Positions 1-5,887 of a stretch of DNA of 5,887 nucleotides are shown here, piece by piece. Made by a program: the position numbers and the translations under genes. The DNA lies in the NCBI GenBank assembly GCA_002341165.1, contig DDNL01000004.1, forward strand, positions 7,111 through 12,997. Reading direction: 5' to 3'. The notes beneath the pieces are model-generated. The model was given only the letters and a program-made list of their open reading frames with translations. It searched no databases and had not been told where the DNA came from. The stretch is from Shewanellaceae bacterium UBA2521. GTDB lineage: Bacteria > Pseudomonadota > Gammaproteobacteria > Enterobacterales > Shewanellaceae. Each line of letters opens with the position of its first letter. Position 1 is the stretch's first letter.

Positions 1-1363
1 TATTAGGAGCATCTGTATTAGGAGGCTTTTGATAGTAAAAAGCTTTATGACGATACGTACGTTCCATTTTTTGGGTAAAGTCACCGACAATAAATTCATT
101 TCCATCAACCTGTGTAATCGCAGTAGCTTGAGAGGCCTTCATCTCATCACTACGATACACTGCTTCTACCGCAGCTGGGGTATCAGCTTGAGACTGATGC
201 GCCTCGCGCCACAATACGGCAAAACTTTGATAAGTATTGATTTTTTTGTTTTCTTTAGGCTTTTCTACCTGATCCTGACCATTATAGAGTTCTGTGTCTG
301 TTTCAAGAATCTTGACTTCCACTTCATCCATACCTGTAAGTGAAGAGAAACCCACGGCGGTACCTGAAGTAGATATATCTAGAGCCGTGGCATGCGTCAA
401 ACTAGGAAACTCCTGATCATCAAAATTTTCTTCTTTGGGGAACCCAAGCAAAGTAGGTTGAAGTGTTGTTTCACTTTCATCATACTGCCAAATAGCAGCA
501 CGCTTATGATACTGTATGCTTGGTATATTATTTTTAGGCACCAACTGATACTGTTGAATACAAGTATCAAGCGCTGTGGGGGCTGCCGCTGTGGGGTCTG
601 CCGCTGTGGGGGCTGCACCATGCTTGCTTATACAAGAATCCACAACCTTTTCGCTGGCTTCGGTAAGAGATGTACTCACCATCCCAACAATATATTTTGT
701 ATTGTCGATATCAGTAATAGCTCTAGCCTCACTTAAACCACCTACCGTTGCTACCTTATAGGTCTTAGAACTTTCTTGAGGCTCTAATAAAATCAAAGTG
801 TTGTCAGAATGCTTCACGTAACCCTTTAATTCATAATCACGGTAGTATCTATCTTCAAACTCTTTCTGTGTAGGTACTAAAGCTCCCACCTGAAAATCGT
901 CTTCACTTAAAGCGTACACATACATAGAGCTTGATGCATGCTCAGTTGAACTGTAAGTTGAGGACCAACTCAAGTTGAGAAAATCGAGTTTAAACTCTTG
1001 TAAATCAAGCTTGGCTACCTGAGAATTTATTGCATCTTCTGTTACCAAAAAAGGCAAAGCCTCGATCACAAAAGGTTTATCGACCGATTCTAAAGCACAA
1101 CGGTTCGTTTTCTTTATATTGGGGTGTTCACAGTTAGTTAATTCATGTGGTTTAAATAAATCTCGAGGCTGAGCATGGCCCGCAACATGTCCATTATTAT
1201 TCAGCGCTTGACCTGAAATAGCTGCCATCAATTTTATATTTTCTGTGTTCAGAAACTGAACTTTATAGGTTGTAGGGAGTTGCGCCGTAGCATAAGTACT
1301 GCCATATAAGCATGCCAAGGTAAACAGCCTCTTCATCGAGGCTTTCATTGGTTTTTTATTCAT
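1..1363 (-). CDS. Secreted DUF3466-like (HAF-type repeat) protein, 3' end outside window
   Basis: One uninterrupted minus-strand frame of 454 codons runs off the left edge, so the C-terminus is missing. I chose ATG 1363 because GGAAG lies 5 nt upstream; an in-frame ATG at 1375 has no such site. Residues 1-27 form a signal peptide: basic start (KK, K, KR), short hydrophobic core around 13-20, and an A-T-A/Q cleavage site after residue 27, so export to the periplasm or surface is likely. The mature part shows a recurring pattern of Ala, Ile/Leu-rich turn, Asn/Asp/Gly, then Val-Gly: near residues 48-64 (ALNNNGHVAG), 212-229 (AITDID...IVG), 326-340 (ALDIS...AVG) and 413-428 (AITQVD...IVG). This resembles HAF-type repeats and probable beta-propeller-like blades. 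Cysteines 78/89 and 244/268 could form two disulfides. The gene lies 33 bp after uup, where I recall DUF3466 genes in Vibrio, Shewanella and relatives. Family assignment is by pattern and context; molecular function is unknown. Confidence 0.72.
   Translation of the reverse strand, partial: MNKKPMKASMKRLFTLACLYGSTYATAQLPTTYKVQFLNTENIKLMAAISGQALNNNGHVAGHAQPRDLFKPHELTNCEHPNIKKTNRCALESVDKPFVIEALPFLVTEDAINSQVAKLDLQEFKLDFLNLSWSSTYSSTEHASSSMYVYALSEDDFQVGALVPTQKEFEDRYYRDYELKGYVKHSDNTLILLEPQESSKTYKVATVGGLSEARAITDIDNTKYIVGMVSTSLTEASEKVVDSCISKHGAAPTAADPTAAAPTALDTCIQQYQLVPKNNIPSIQYHKRAAIWQYDESETTLQPTLLGFPKEENFDDQEFPSLTHATALDISTSGTAVGFSSLTGMDEVEVKILETDTELYNGQDQVEKPKENKKINTYQSFAVLWREAHQSQADTPAAVEAVYRSDEMKASQATAITQVDGNEFIVGDFTQKMERTYRHKAFYYQKPPNTDAPN
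572..616 (-). repeat. Three tandem 15-bp in-frame repeats coding (A-A/D-P-T-A)x3
   Basis: On the plus strand the unit CGCTGTGGGGGCTGC occurs at 572-586, 587-601 and 602-616. The outer copies are identical and the middle one differs by a single base (G to T), which changes Ala to Asp in the protein. The unit is 12/15 G+C in an otherwise AT-leaning gene. It is read in frame as residues 250-264 of the secreted protein (AAPTA-ADPTA-AAPTA), so gain or loss of a unit would change length by five residues without a frameshift. It sits between Cys244 and Cys268, within the similar flanks DSCI and DTCI. Confidence 0.93.
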
Positions 1364-1368
1364 AAAAT

Positions 1369-1373
1369 CTTCC
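1369..1373 (-). promoter_or_regulatory. Ribosome binding site fixing the start of the secreted protein
   Basis: GGAAG on the minus strand lies 5 nt before ATG 1363. It favours this start over ATG 1375, which is in the same frame and would add only four residues (MEDF) before the basic signal-peptide start. Confidence 0.7.
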
Positions 1374-1395
1374 ATTACACATTTAGTTTTCAATT

Positions 1396-1424
1396 ATTAT
1401 TTTAATGCTTCAAGTTCTTCCCAA
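1396..1424 (-). promoter_or_regulatory. Possible internal promoter for the secreted protein gene
   Basis: On the minus strand, TTGGGA (1419-1424) and AATAAT (1396-1401) are 17 bp apart, matching the sigma70 consensus at 4/6 and 5/6. They overlap the last codons and stop of uup. A start of transcription near 1389 would leave a leader of about 26 nt containing the GGAAG site. The region is AT-rich, so a chance match is quite possible. Confidence 0.25.
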
Positions 1425-3319
1425 CGTTCAAAGTATTGTTCAAGAGCTTGTTCTTTTTCTTCTAAACGACTTAATGTCACTTGCACTTTATCTTGTGCTT
1501 GAGTATAAAACTCAGGTGCTGCAATTTCCTGCTGCAAGACTTCAATCTCTTGCTCCACTTGCTGCATGAGTTCAGGTAGAGCATCTAACTCTCTTTGCAA
1601 TTTGTAAGACAGTTTTTTCTGCTTCTTGGGTGTAGCACCTTGCGTCACTTGAGCAGACTGTGCAGGCTTTGTATTGGATGTTGTATGTGGTTTGTTCAAG
1701 CTTTTTTGCTCAGCACTATAAAACACAGCACCTTGTGCTAAGGCATCTTGGTAACCACCCACATACTCTTGCCAGATCCCATCACCGGCATACCACCAGC
1801 TGCTCGTGACCGTCTCATCAATGAAAGCACGATCATGACTCACGATCAATAATGTTCCGGTAAAATCTGCCAATAAAGATTCCAGAAGCTCAAGTGTATC
1901 CACATCTAGATCATTAGTCGGTTCATCTAAAATCAAAACGTTTACAGACTTTAAAAAGAGCTTAGCCAATAACAAGCGATTTTTTTCTCCGCCTGATAAA
2001 GCCTTAACAGGGGTTCGCGAGCGCTCAGGGCTAAATAAAAAGTCTTGCAAATAACTTAAGATATGTCTTTCCCGCCCTTGCACCATGACCATTTGCTTAC
2101 CTTGGCCTACATTCTCTTCAACCGTTTTTTCTTCATCCAAAGCTTGACGGTACTGATCAAAATAAGCAACATCAATTTTAGTGCCTTGCTTCACAGAGCC
2201 TGATTGAGGCTGAAGCTGTCCAAGTAGAAGCTGAATTAAGCTCGATTTACCACAACCATTAGGCCCAACCAATGCAATGCGATCACCGCGCACAACCGTC
2301 GTACTAAAAGATCGTACAATGAGTTGATTTGGATAACCAAAATCTAAATCTTGCGCTTCAAAAACAAGTTTTCCTGACTTGTTATCTTGGAAGGTTGACA
2401 TACTCACCTGTCCTTGACGTGATAGCCTCTGCTGACGCTCCTGACGCATCGCTTTAAGCGCTCGAACACGGCCTTCGTTGCGCGTACGGCGTGCCTTGAT
2501 ACCTTGACGTATCCAAACTTCTTCCTGTGCAAGTTTCTTATCAAATAAAGCCTGCTGTGCTTCTTCGACTTCAAGAGCTGCTTGTTTGCCGGTTAAATAA
2601 GCCTGATAAGAACCCGGCCATGACGTCACACGCCCTCTATCTAAGTCAATCACACGGGTTGCAAGCTTATCGATAAACTGTCTATCATGACTGATAAAGA
2701 CTATCGCACCTTGGAAGGTATGTAAGAATTGTTCAAGCCACTCAATCGTATCGATATCTAAGTGGTTGGTCGGCTCGTCGAGCAAAAGTATATCCGGCTC
2801 AACCACTAAAGCGCGCGCTAAAGCAACTTTACGTAACCAACCGCCACTGAGTTCCGACATACAGGCATGAGGGTTGAGGTGTAACCTTTGGCATATGGAT
2901 TGAATTTTTTGATCCGACTGCCAACCATCTCCCGCTTCTATCTCTTGCTGTAATTGCATCATACGATTAAGACGCTTCTCATCAGAGTGGGTCTCAAGCT
3001 CTTGTACTAAAGTCTGATAGGCTTGTAATGCTTGCCCTACTTCAGCTAAGCCTTCTGCGATATAAGCATAAATATTTTGATCGAGGACTTGAGGTGGATC
3101 TTGCTGCAATCTTGCAACTTTCAACCCTTGTTCAACCGTAAGTTCACCTGAGTCAAGCTCTAAGGTGCCTTCTAAAACTTTCATTAAAGATGATTTGCCT
3201 GCACCATTGCGCCCTACCAAGCATACACGCTCTGAAGGTTCAATGACGAAGTCTGCATCTTGCAACAAAGGAACATAACCATAAGCCAAACAGCCTTGGT
3301 TCATTCTCATTAAACTCAT
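1397..3319 (-). CDS. uup: ABC-F family ATPase Uup
   Basis: Cytoplasmic ABC-F ATPase with no membrane segments; family members act on ribosomes, and Uup of E. coli is also linked to DNA repair, transposon excision and tolerance of ribosome assembly stress. At 640 aa it is close to E. coli Uup (about 635). Domain 1 has Walker A GRNGAGKS (36-43), signature LSGGW (157-161), Walker B ending DEPTNHLD (181-188, catalytic E182) and switch H211. A charged linker (about 240-310) with KARRTRNEGRVRAL is the family's tRNA-contacting region. Domain 2 has GPNGCGKS (352-359), LSGGE (441-445), DEPTNDLD (465-472, E466) and H495, so both ATP sites look intact. The C-terminal region (about 567-638) is a Gln/Glu/Leu-rich coiled coil typical of Uup. 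I start at ATG 3319 (MSLMRMNQG, like E. coli MSLISMHGA), not ATG 3394, which adds 25 unrelated residues inside the upstream gene. The ATG overlaps the previous stop as ATGA, suggesting translational coupling. It ends with tandem TAA TAA. Confidence 0.95.
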   Translation of the reverse strand: MSLMRMNQGCLAYGYVPLLQDADFVIEPSERVCLVGRNGAGKSSLMKVLEGTLELDSGELTVEQGLKVARLQQDPPQVLDQNIYAYIAEGLAEVGQALQAYQTLVQELETHSDEKRLNRMMQLQQEIEAGDGWQSDQKIQSICQRLHLNPHACMSELSGGWLRKVALARALVVEPDILLLDEPTNHLDIDTIEWLEQFLHTFQGAIVFISHDRQFIDKLATRVIDLDRGRVTSWPGSYQAYLTGKQAALEVEEAQQALFDKKLAQEEVWIRQGIKARRTRNEGRVRALKAMRQERQQRLSRQGQVSMSTFQDNKSGKLVFEAQDLDFGYPNQLIVRSFSTTVVRGDRIALVGPNGCGKSSLIQLLLGQLQPQSGSVKQGTKIDVAYFDQYRQALDEEKTVEENVGQGKQMVMVQGRERHILSYLQDFLFSPERSRTPVKALSGGEKNRLLLAKLFLKSVNVLILDEPTNDLDVDTLELLESLLADFTGTLLIVSHDRAFIDETVTSSWWYAGDGIWQEYVGGYQDALAQGAVFYSAEQKSLNKPHTTSNTKPAQSAQVTQGATPKKQKKLSYKLQRELDALPELMQQVEQEIEVLQQEIAAPEFYTQAQDKVQVTLSRLEEKEQALEQYFERWEELEALK

Positions 3320-3558
3320 GCATCGGACTCCAAAAATAAAATTAACGCTTGGGGCGTAAAAGGCCAACCAAGCGTTCTTTGCGTTGCATTGCAATATAAT
3401 ACGGGGATTCGCGTTCCATATTGTTCCATCAGTACAGGATCAGGAAAAATATCACGTAAAAGGTAGCGCACTTGTAATTGATCAAGCATATCCTGTGCTT
3501 GATCGCATAAATGACAACCTTGTGTATGATAAAGATAAAGAGATGGATTATCTTGCAT
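3316..3558 (-). CDS. Small glutaredoxin-like (DUF836-type) protein
   Basis: An 80-residue thioredoxin-fold protein with no signal peptide, so probably cytoplasmic. The N-terminal strand (LYLYHTQG) leads into the redox motif C15-H-L-C18 followed by a helix (DQAQDMLDQL). The TRIPVL segment carries the expected cis-proline (P52), and a GWPF turn (64-67) precedes the last helix. Length and the GCHLC motif fit the short glutaredoxin-like DUF836 family better than classical glutaredoxins with CPYC. Family members are presumed thiol-disulfide proteins; the substrate is not known. Its ATG lies 11 bp inside the 3' end of rlmKL, with only a weak upstream GGA, and its stop overlaps the uup start by 4 bp, so its translation is likely coupled to both neighbours. 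The placement between two ribosome genes hints at a linked role, but nothing in the sequence proves one. Confidence 0.85.
   Translation of the reverse strand: MQDNPSLYLYHTQGCHLCDQAQDMLDQLQVRYLLRDIFPDPVLMEQYGTRIPVLYCNATQRTLGWPFTPQALILFLESDA
3328..3331 (-). promoter_or_regulatory. Ribosome binding site deciding the uup start
   Basis: GGAG on the minus strand lies 8 nt before ATG 3319, inside the last codons of the glutaredoxin-like gene. It supports the short uup start and the ATGA overlap with the upstream stop. Confidence 0.7.
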
Positions 3559-5659
3559 GCGTCACAATCCAACAATTGTGAATATGTGGTCTTCTCTTAT
3601 AATCAAGCGGTAGTGTTTTCTGATCAATATTCACCGCTTGTAATCCTGCATCTTTTAAAGCATCATGATCCATCTTGAACTTACGCTTGTTATTCGAGAA
3701 AATAATTTCTCCTTCAGGACGTAACCTCTCTTTGAGCTGTAATAGCAAATGTACATGATCGCGTTGTACATCAAAGGTTTGTTCCATGCGCTTCGAGTTT
3801 GAGAAGGTCGGTGGATCGACAAAAATCAAATCATAGGTTGCCGTATCCGTTTCTAGCCACTGTAAACAATCTTCTTGAATAAACTTGTAATTCCAATTGA
3901 ACAGTTGATTAATTTCAAAGTTTTCTCGAGCCCAGCGCATGTAAGTTTTTGACATATCAACCGTTGTCACAGACTTTGCACCACCTAAAGCCGCATGCAC
4001 CGATGCTGTGCCTGTGTAGGAGAACAGGTTTAACACATCTTTACCTTTAGACTTTTCACCTACAAGTTTGCGCGTTAATCTGTGATCCAAAAACAATCCT
4101 GTATCCAGATATTGGGTTAAGTTGACCTTTAAGCGTGCACCATACTCTTCTACAATCAGGATTAAATCTTCATCTTGTTGTTTCTCATATTGCGCTTTAC
4201 CTTTCTGCTTACGCCTTTGCTTGACGATCATATTTTCAGGGTCACAATCGAGTACCTGAGGTAAAGACAACAAGACTTCTGTGAGACGCTTTTCTGTTGT
4301 AGCAATAGGAATCGTGTCTGGCGCGGCGTATTCTTGTACAACCACATAATCTTGATAACAATCAACCGCCACATTGTATTCAGGCAAATCGGCATCGTAT
4401 AAGCGATAACAATCAATACCTTGCTGTTTCGCCCACTTTTGAATCTGCTTTTTGTTTTTCTTAATGCGGTTTACAAAAGGCTCAGCAACCTGAGCTAAAG
4501 CTACAGGCTCTGATGTACTTTGCTCATGAATGTGGTAGTGACACAATACACACTCAAGAGAGCCATTATAGAGCTTGACTTGTTTATCATATTTGAGCTT
4601 CATCGCTGAAAGCAGTTCAGGCTCACTGGATAACAAACTTACCTGCCAGTTCGCAAAATGCTGCTTAAGATGATGGCCAAACTGATAAAAGAACTGCAAA
4701 AGATTATTATATTCACCAATACGTTGGCCAAAAGGCGGGTTACTCAAAAGTAAGCCTTTTTGAGCACGAGGCGTCATCTCGAGTGCATCTTGACAAGTAA
4801 ACTCCACTAAATGTCCAACGCCTGCACGCTGCGCATTGTCTTTTGCTATGTGAATCAGCTTATAACTTTCGTCTGAGCCATAAAAGCGCTTAGTACAAGA
4901 CTGTAAACCGGCTTCAGCACGAGCCTGAGCTTCATCCACAACACTTTGCCAGACTTGCAACTGATGGCCTCGCCAAAAATCAAAGCCATATTGTGTTTTA
5001 TGTAAACCAGGTGCGACATCAGCAGCCCAAAGTGCCGCTTCAATCAATATCGTACCACTACCACAAAATGGATCCATTACCGCTTGCTGTTCTTTGTGCC
5101 ATTGACTTCGCATTAATAAAGCACAAGCTAAGTTTTCTTTAAGCGGTGCTTGTCCGGTTTGTGCGCGGTAACCACGCTGATGCATAGAATTGCCCGAAAA
5201 ATTTAAGCCAATGGTGAGCTGCTCACGTTTAATTCTGGCATTAATACGGATCTCAGCATCTTGTTTATCCACCGAAGGACGTTGTGTACCTTCTTCACGA
5301 AAACGATCAACAATAGCATCTTTGATTTTTAATGCACCAAACTGGGTGTTATTGATCCACTTATTGGTACCTGAGAAATCCACTGCAAAAGTAGTACGTG
5401 CATCAAAATGGGAAGGCCAATCTAGAGCAAAAGCCTCATCATAGAAAGCTTCTAAAGAATCCACTTTACCTTGATATAAAATAAGTACAATACGACTTGC
5501 TAAGCGCGACCACATCACAACACGGTACGCCACATCTAAGTCAGCAGAAAAGTAAACACCCGCAACACTTTCTTTGATCTGTTCAGCCCCTAGAGTTTTG
5601 AGTTCTTGGGCAAGAGGATATTCAAAGCCTTTCGGCGCTGCGGCAAAATAATTCAACAT
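3548..5659 (-). CDS. rlmL: Bifunctional 23S rRNA methyltransferase RlmKL (m2G2445 and m7G2069)
   Basis: Fused enzyme that methylates 23S rRNA at G2445 (N2, RlmL half) and G2069 (N7, RlmK half; E. coli numbering), using S-adenosylmethionine on the large-subunit precursor. The N-terminal part to about residue 155 is a THUMP-type RNA-binding region (RINARI...LTIGLNFSG). The RlmL methyltransferase follows with DPFCGSGT (196-203), the ribose-binding acidic stretch GSDES (261-265) and catalytic SNPPFGQR (306-313). The RlmK half starts near 390 and has LNLFSYTGTASV (543-554), VDMS with D568, and FVDPPTFSNSKRM (613-625). I start at ATG 5659 (MLNYFAAAPKGFE): this gives 703 aa against about 702 in E. 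coli and matches its MNSLFASTARGLE opening. ATG 5701 would add 14 unrelated residues and lies upstream of the likely -10 box, but the ribosome site at 5659 is weak (AGAG), so the longer start is not fully excluded. It is first gene of the minus-strand string; its TAA stop overlaps the next gene by 11 bp. Confidence 0.96.
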   Translation of the reverse strand: MLNYFAAAPKGFEYPLAQELKTLGAEQIKESVAGVYFSADLDVAYRVVMWSRLASRIVLILYQGKVDSLEAFYDEAFALDWPSHFDARTTFAVDFSGTNKWINNTQFGALKIKDAIVDRFREEGTQRPSVDKQDAEIRINARIKREQLTIGLNFSGNSMHQRGYRAQTGQAPLKENLACALLMRSQWHKEQQAVMDPFCGSGTILIEAALWAADVAPGLHKTQYGFDFWRGHQLQVWQSVVDEAQARAEAGLQSCTKRFYGSDESYKLIHIAKDNAQRAGVGHLVEFTCQDALEMTPRAQKGLLLSNPPFGQRIGEYNNLLQFFYQFGHHLKQHFANWQVSLLSSEPELLSAMKLKYDKQVKLYNGSLECVLCHYHIHEQSTSEPVALAQVAEPFVNRIKKNKKQIQKWAKQQGIDCYRLYDADLPEYNVAVDCYQDYVVVQEYAAPDTIPIATTEKRLTEVLLSLPQVLDCDPENMIVKQRRKQKGKAQYEKQQDEDLILIVEEYGARLKVNLTQYLDTGLFLDHRLTRKLVGEKSKGKDVLNLFSYTGTASVHAALGGAKSVTTVDMSKTYMRWARENFEINQLFNWNYKFIQEDCLQWLETDTATYDLIFVDPPTFSNSKRMEQTFDVQRDHVHLLLQLKERLRPEGEIIFSNNKRKFKMDHDALKDAGLQAVNIDQKTLPLDYKRRPHIHNCWIVTHAR

Positions 5660-5689
5660 ACAAGGTGCTCTATAAAAAAATAAGCCCTG

Positions 5690-5718
5690 ATTATACTCCA
5701 TCTCCCGCCTGAACTAAA
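5690..5718 (-). promoter_or_regulatory. Likely promoter of the rlmKL-uup operon
   Basis: A perfect TATAAT on the minus strand (5690-5695) has a weak TTTAGT (5713-5718, 3/6) 17 bp upstream. Transcription would begin near 5683-5687, leaving a leader of about 25-28 nt before ATG 5659 and excluding ATG 5701. A second, poorer pair lies further out: TTGTTC (5774-5779) and GATTAT (5751-5756) with a 17-bp spacer. If that one is used, both ATGs would be transcribed. Confidence 0.5.
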
Positions 5719-5774
5719 CCAGAAAGAATGGGTTCTCACTCTAGAAAAACATAATCTTGGCTAAATTAACAGCG

Positions 5775-5828
5775 AACAAAACAAAAAATGTAAATATCTC
5801 TTGCAAAGAATAAATGAGCTGTTAAGAT
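5775..5828 (+). promoter_or_regulatory. Promoter of the initiator tRNA gene with A-rich upstream element
   Basis: TTGCAA (5801-5806) and TAAGAT (5823-5828) have a 16-bp spacer, each matching the sigma70 consensus at 4/6. Transcription would start near 5835, about 10 nt before the mature tRNA, leaving a short 5' leader for RNase P. The A-rich stretch at 5775-5795 is placed like an UP element, a common feature of stable-RNA promoters. The segment after the -10 box (GCACATCG) is fairly G+C rich compared with its surroundings, as in promoters under stringent control, though this is only suggestive. Confidence 0.6.
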
Positions 5829-5844
5829 GCACATCGTTTTCAGT

Positions 5845-5887
5845 CGCGGGATGGAGCAGCTTGGTAGCTCGTCGGGCTCATAACCCG
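5845..5887 (+). tRNA. Initiator tRNA-fMet (CAT), 5' part, cut by the window edge
   Basis: The 43 visible nt align closely with E. coli initiator tRNA, covering acceptor 5' strand, D arm and the anticodon arm up to position 42. The anticodon CAT is at 5879-5881. Initiator hallmarks seen are C at position 1 (no standard 1-72 pair in initiators), A11 with T24 in the D stem, and three G-C pairs in the anticodon stem (GGG before and CCC after the CTCATAA loop). The T arm, 3' acceptor strand and CCA lie beyond the window. Whether it is a single gene or the first of a cluster (in E. coli metY precedes rimP-nusA-infB) cannot be seen. Confidence 0.95.

Noticed and set aside
572..616. CRISPR-like or intergenic repeat array
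   Set aside because: The three units are directly adjacent without spacers, only 15 bp long, and are in frame within a coding region.
397..621. Minus-strand ORF starting with a Gln/Pro/Arg-rich repeat
   Set aside because: It is an alternative frame of the same strand across the same repeats; the real frame runs unbroken from 1363 to the window edge.
392..736. Plus-strand ORF with a striking Cys/Gly-rich repeated stretch
   Set aside because: It is the antisense reading of the 15-bp repeats inside the secreted-protein gene. The repeated Cys-Gly pattern comes from the repeat unit, and there is no supporting ribosome site or homology.
1..1363. Pseudogene or long non-coding region on the left
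   Set aside because: I translated the minus strand codon by codon and found no stop or frameshift; only the 3' end is missing because the window stops.
1364..1396. Terminator between uup and the secreted-protein gene
   Set aside because: The 33 bp hold AT-rich sequence but no G+C-rich hairpin followed by a T run on the minus strand.
3320..3394. Upstream 25-residue extension of Uup from ATG 3394
   Set aside because: It lies within the glutaredoxin-like gene, does not resemble other Uup N-termini, and the start at 3319 has a GGAG site and an ATGA overlap.
5190..5444. Plus-strand 84-codon ORF inside rlmKL
   Set aside because: It is antisense to the conserved THUMP region of rlmKL, with no recognisable protein features; a shadow ORF.
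5732..5745. Small inverted repeat TTCT...AGAA upstream of rlmKL as an operator
   Set aside because: The arms are only 4 bp and common in AT-rich DNA; nothing else marks a regulator site.

Overview
The window looks like ordinary chromosomal core sequence from an AT-leaning gammaproteobacterium. Three things point there: the fused two-methyltransferase RlmKL (in Gammaproteobacteria the two activities sit on one chain), the neighbouring ABC-F protein Uup (E. coli also has rlmKL next to uup), and an initiator tRNA very close to the E. coli form. The protein flavour and gene order suggest Moraxellaceae, perhaps Acinetobacter. That family-level guess is an inference from memory, not a database result.

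Layout, right to left, because all protein genes are on the minus strand. At the right edge, on the plus strand, lie the first 43 nt of an initiator tRNA-fMet (5845 to the edge), with a good sigma70-type promoter and an A-rich upstream stretch. The 143 to 185 bp before it form a divergent control region. Leftward from it runs a tight gene string: rlmKL (5659-3548, 703 aa), a small glutaredoxin-like protein (3558-3316, overlapping rlmKL by 11 bp), uup (3319-1397, overlapping the previous stop by 4 bp as ATGA) and, after 33 bp, a secreted DUF3466/HAF-repeat-like protein (1363 to the left edge, 454 codons visible, C-terminus outside the window). I see no factor-independent terminator between any of these genes, so one operon is the simplest reading. 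The last gene may also have its own weak promoter inside the end of uup.

Functionally, RlmKL modifies 23S rRNA near the peptidyl transferase centre, Uup is a ribosome-associated ABC-F ATPase, and the divergent tRNA starts translation, so the core of the window is translation machinery. The small thioredoxin-fold protein and the exported repeat protein do not have an obvious place in that theme.

The left 1.36 kb has no closed reading frame longer than shadow ORFs, which makes it look non-coding. Reading the minus strand through shows one uninterrupted frame running off the window edge. Inside it is a perfectly in-frame, GC-rich 15-bp repeat in three copies, the most unusual local feature here. 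I found no mobile element, CRISPR array, phage gene or clearly new system.
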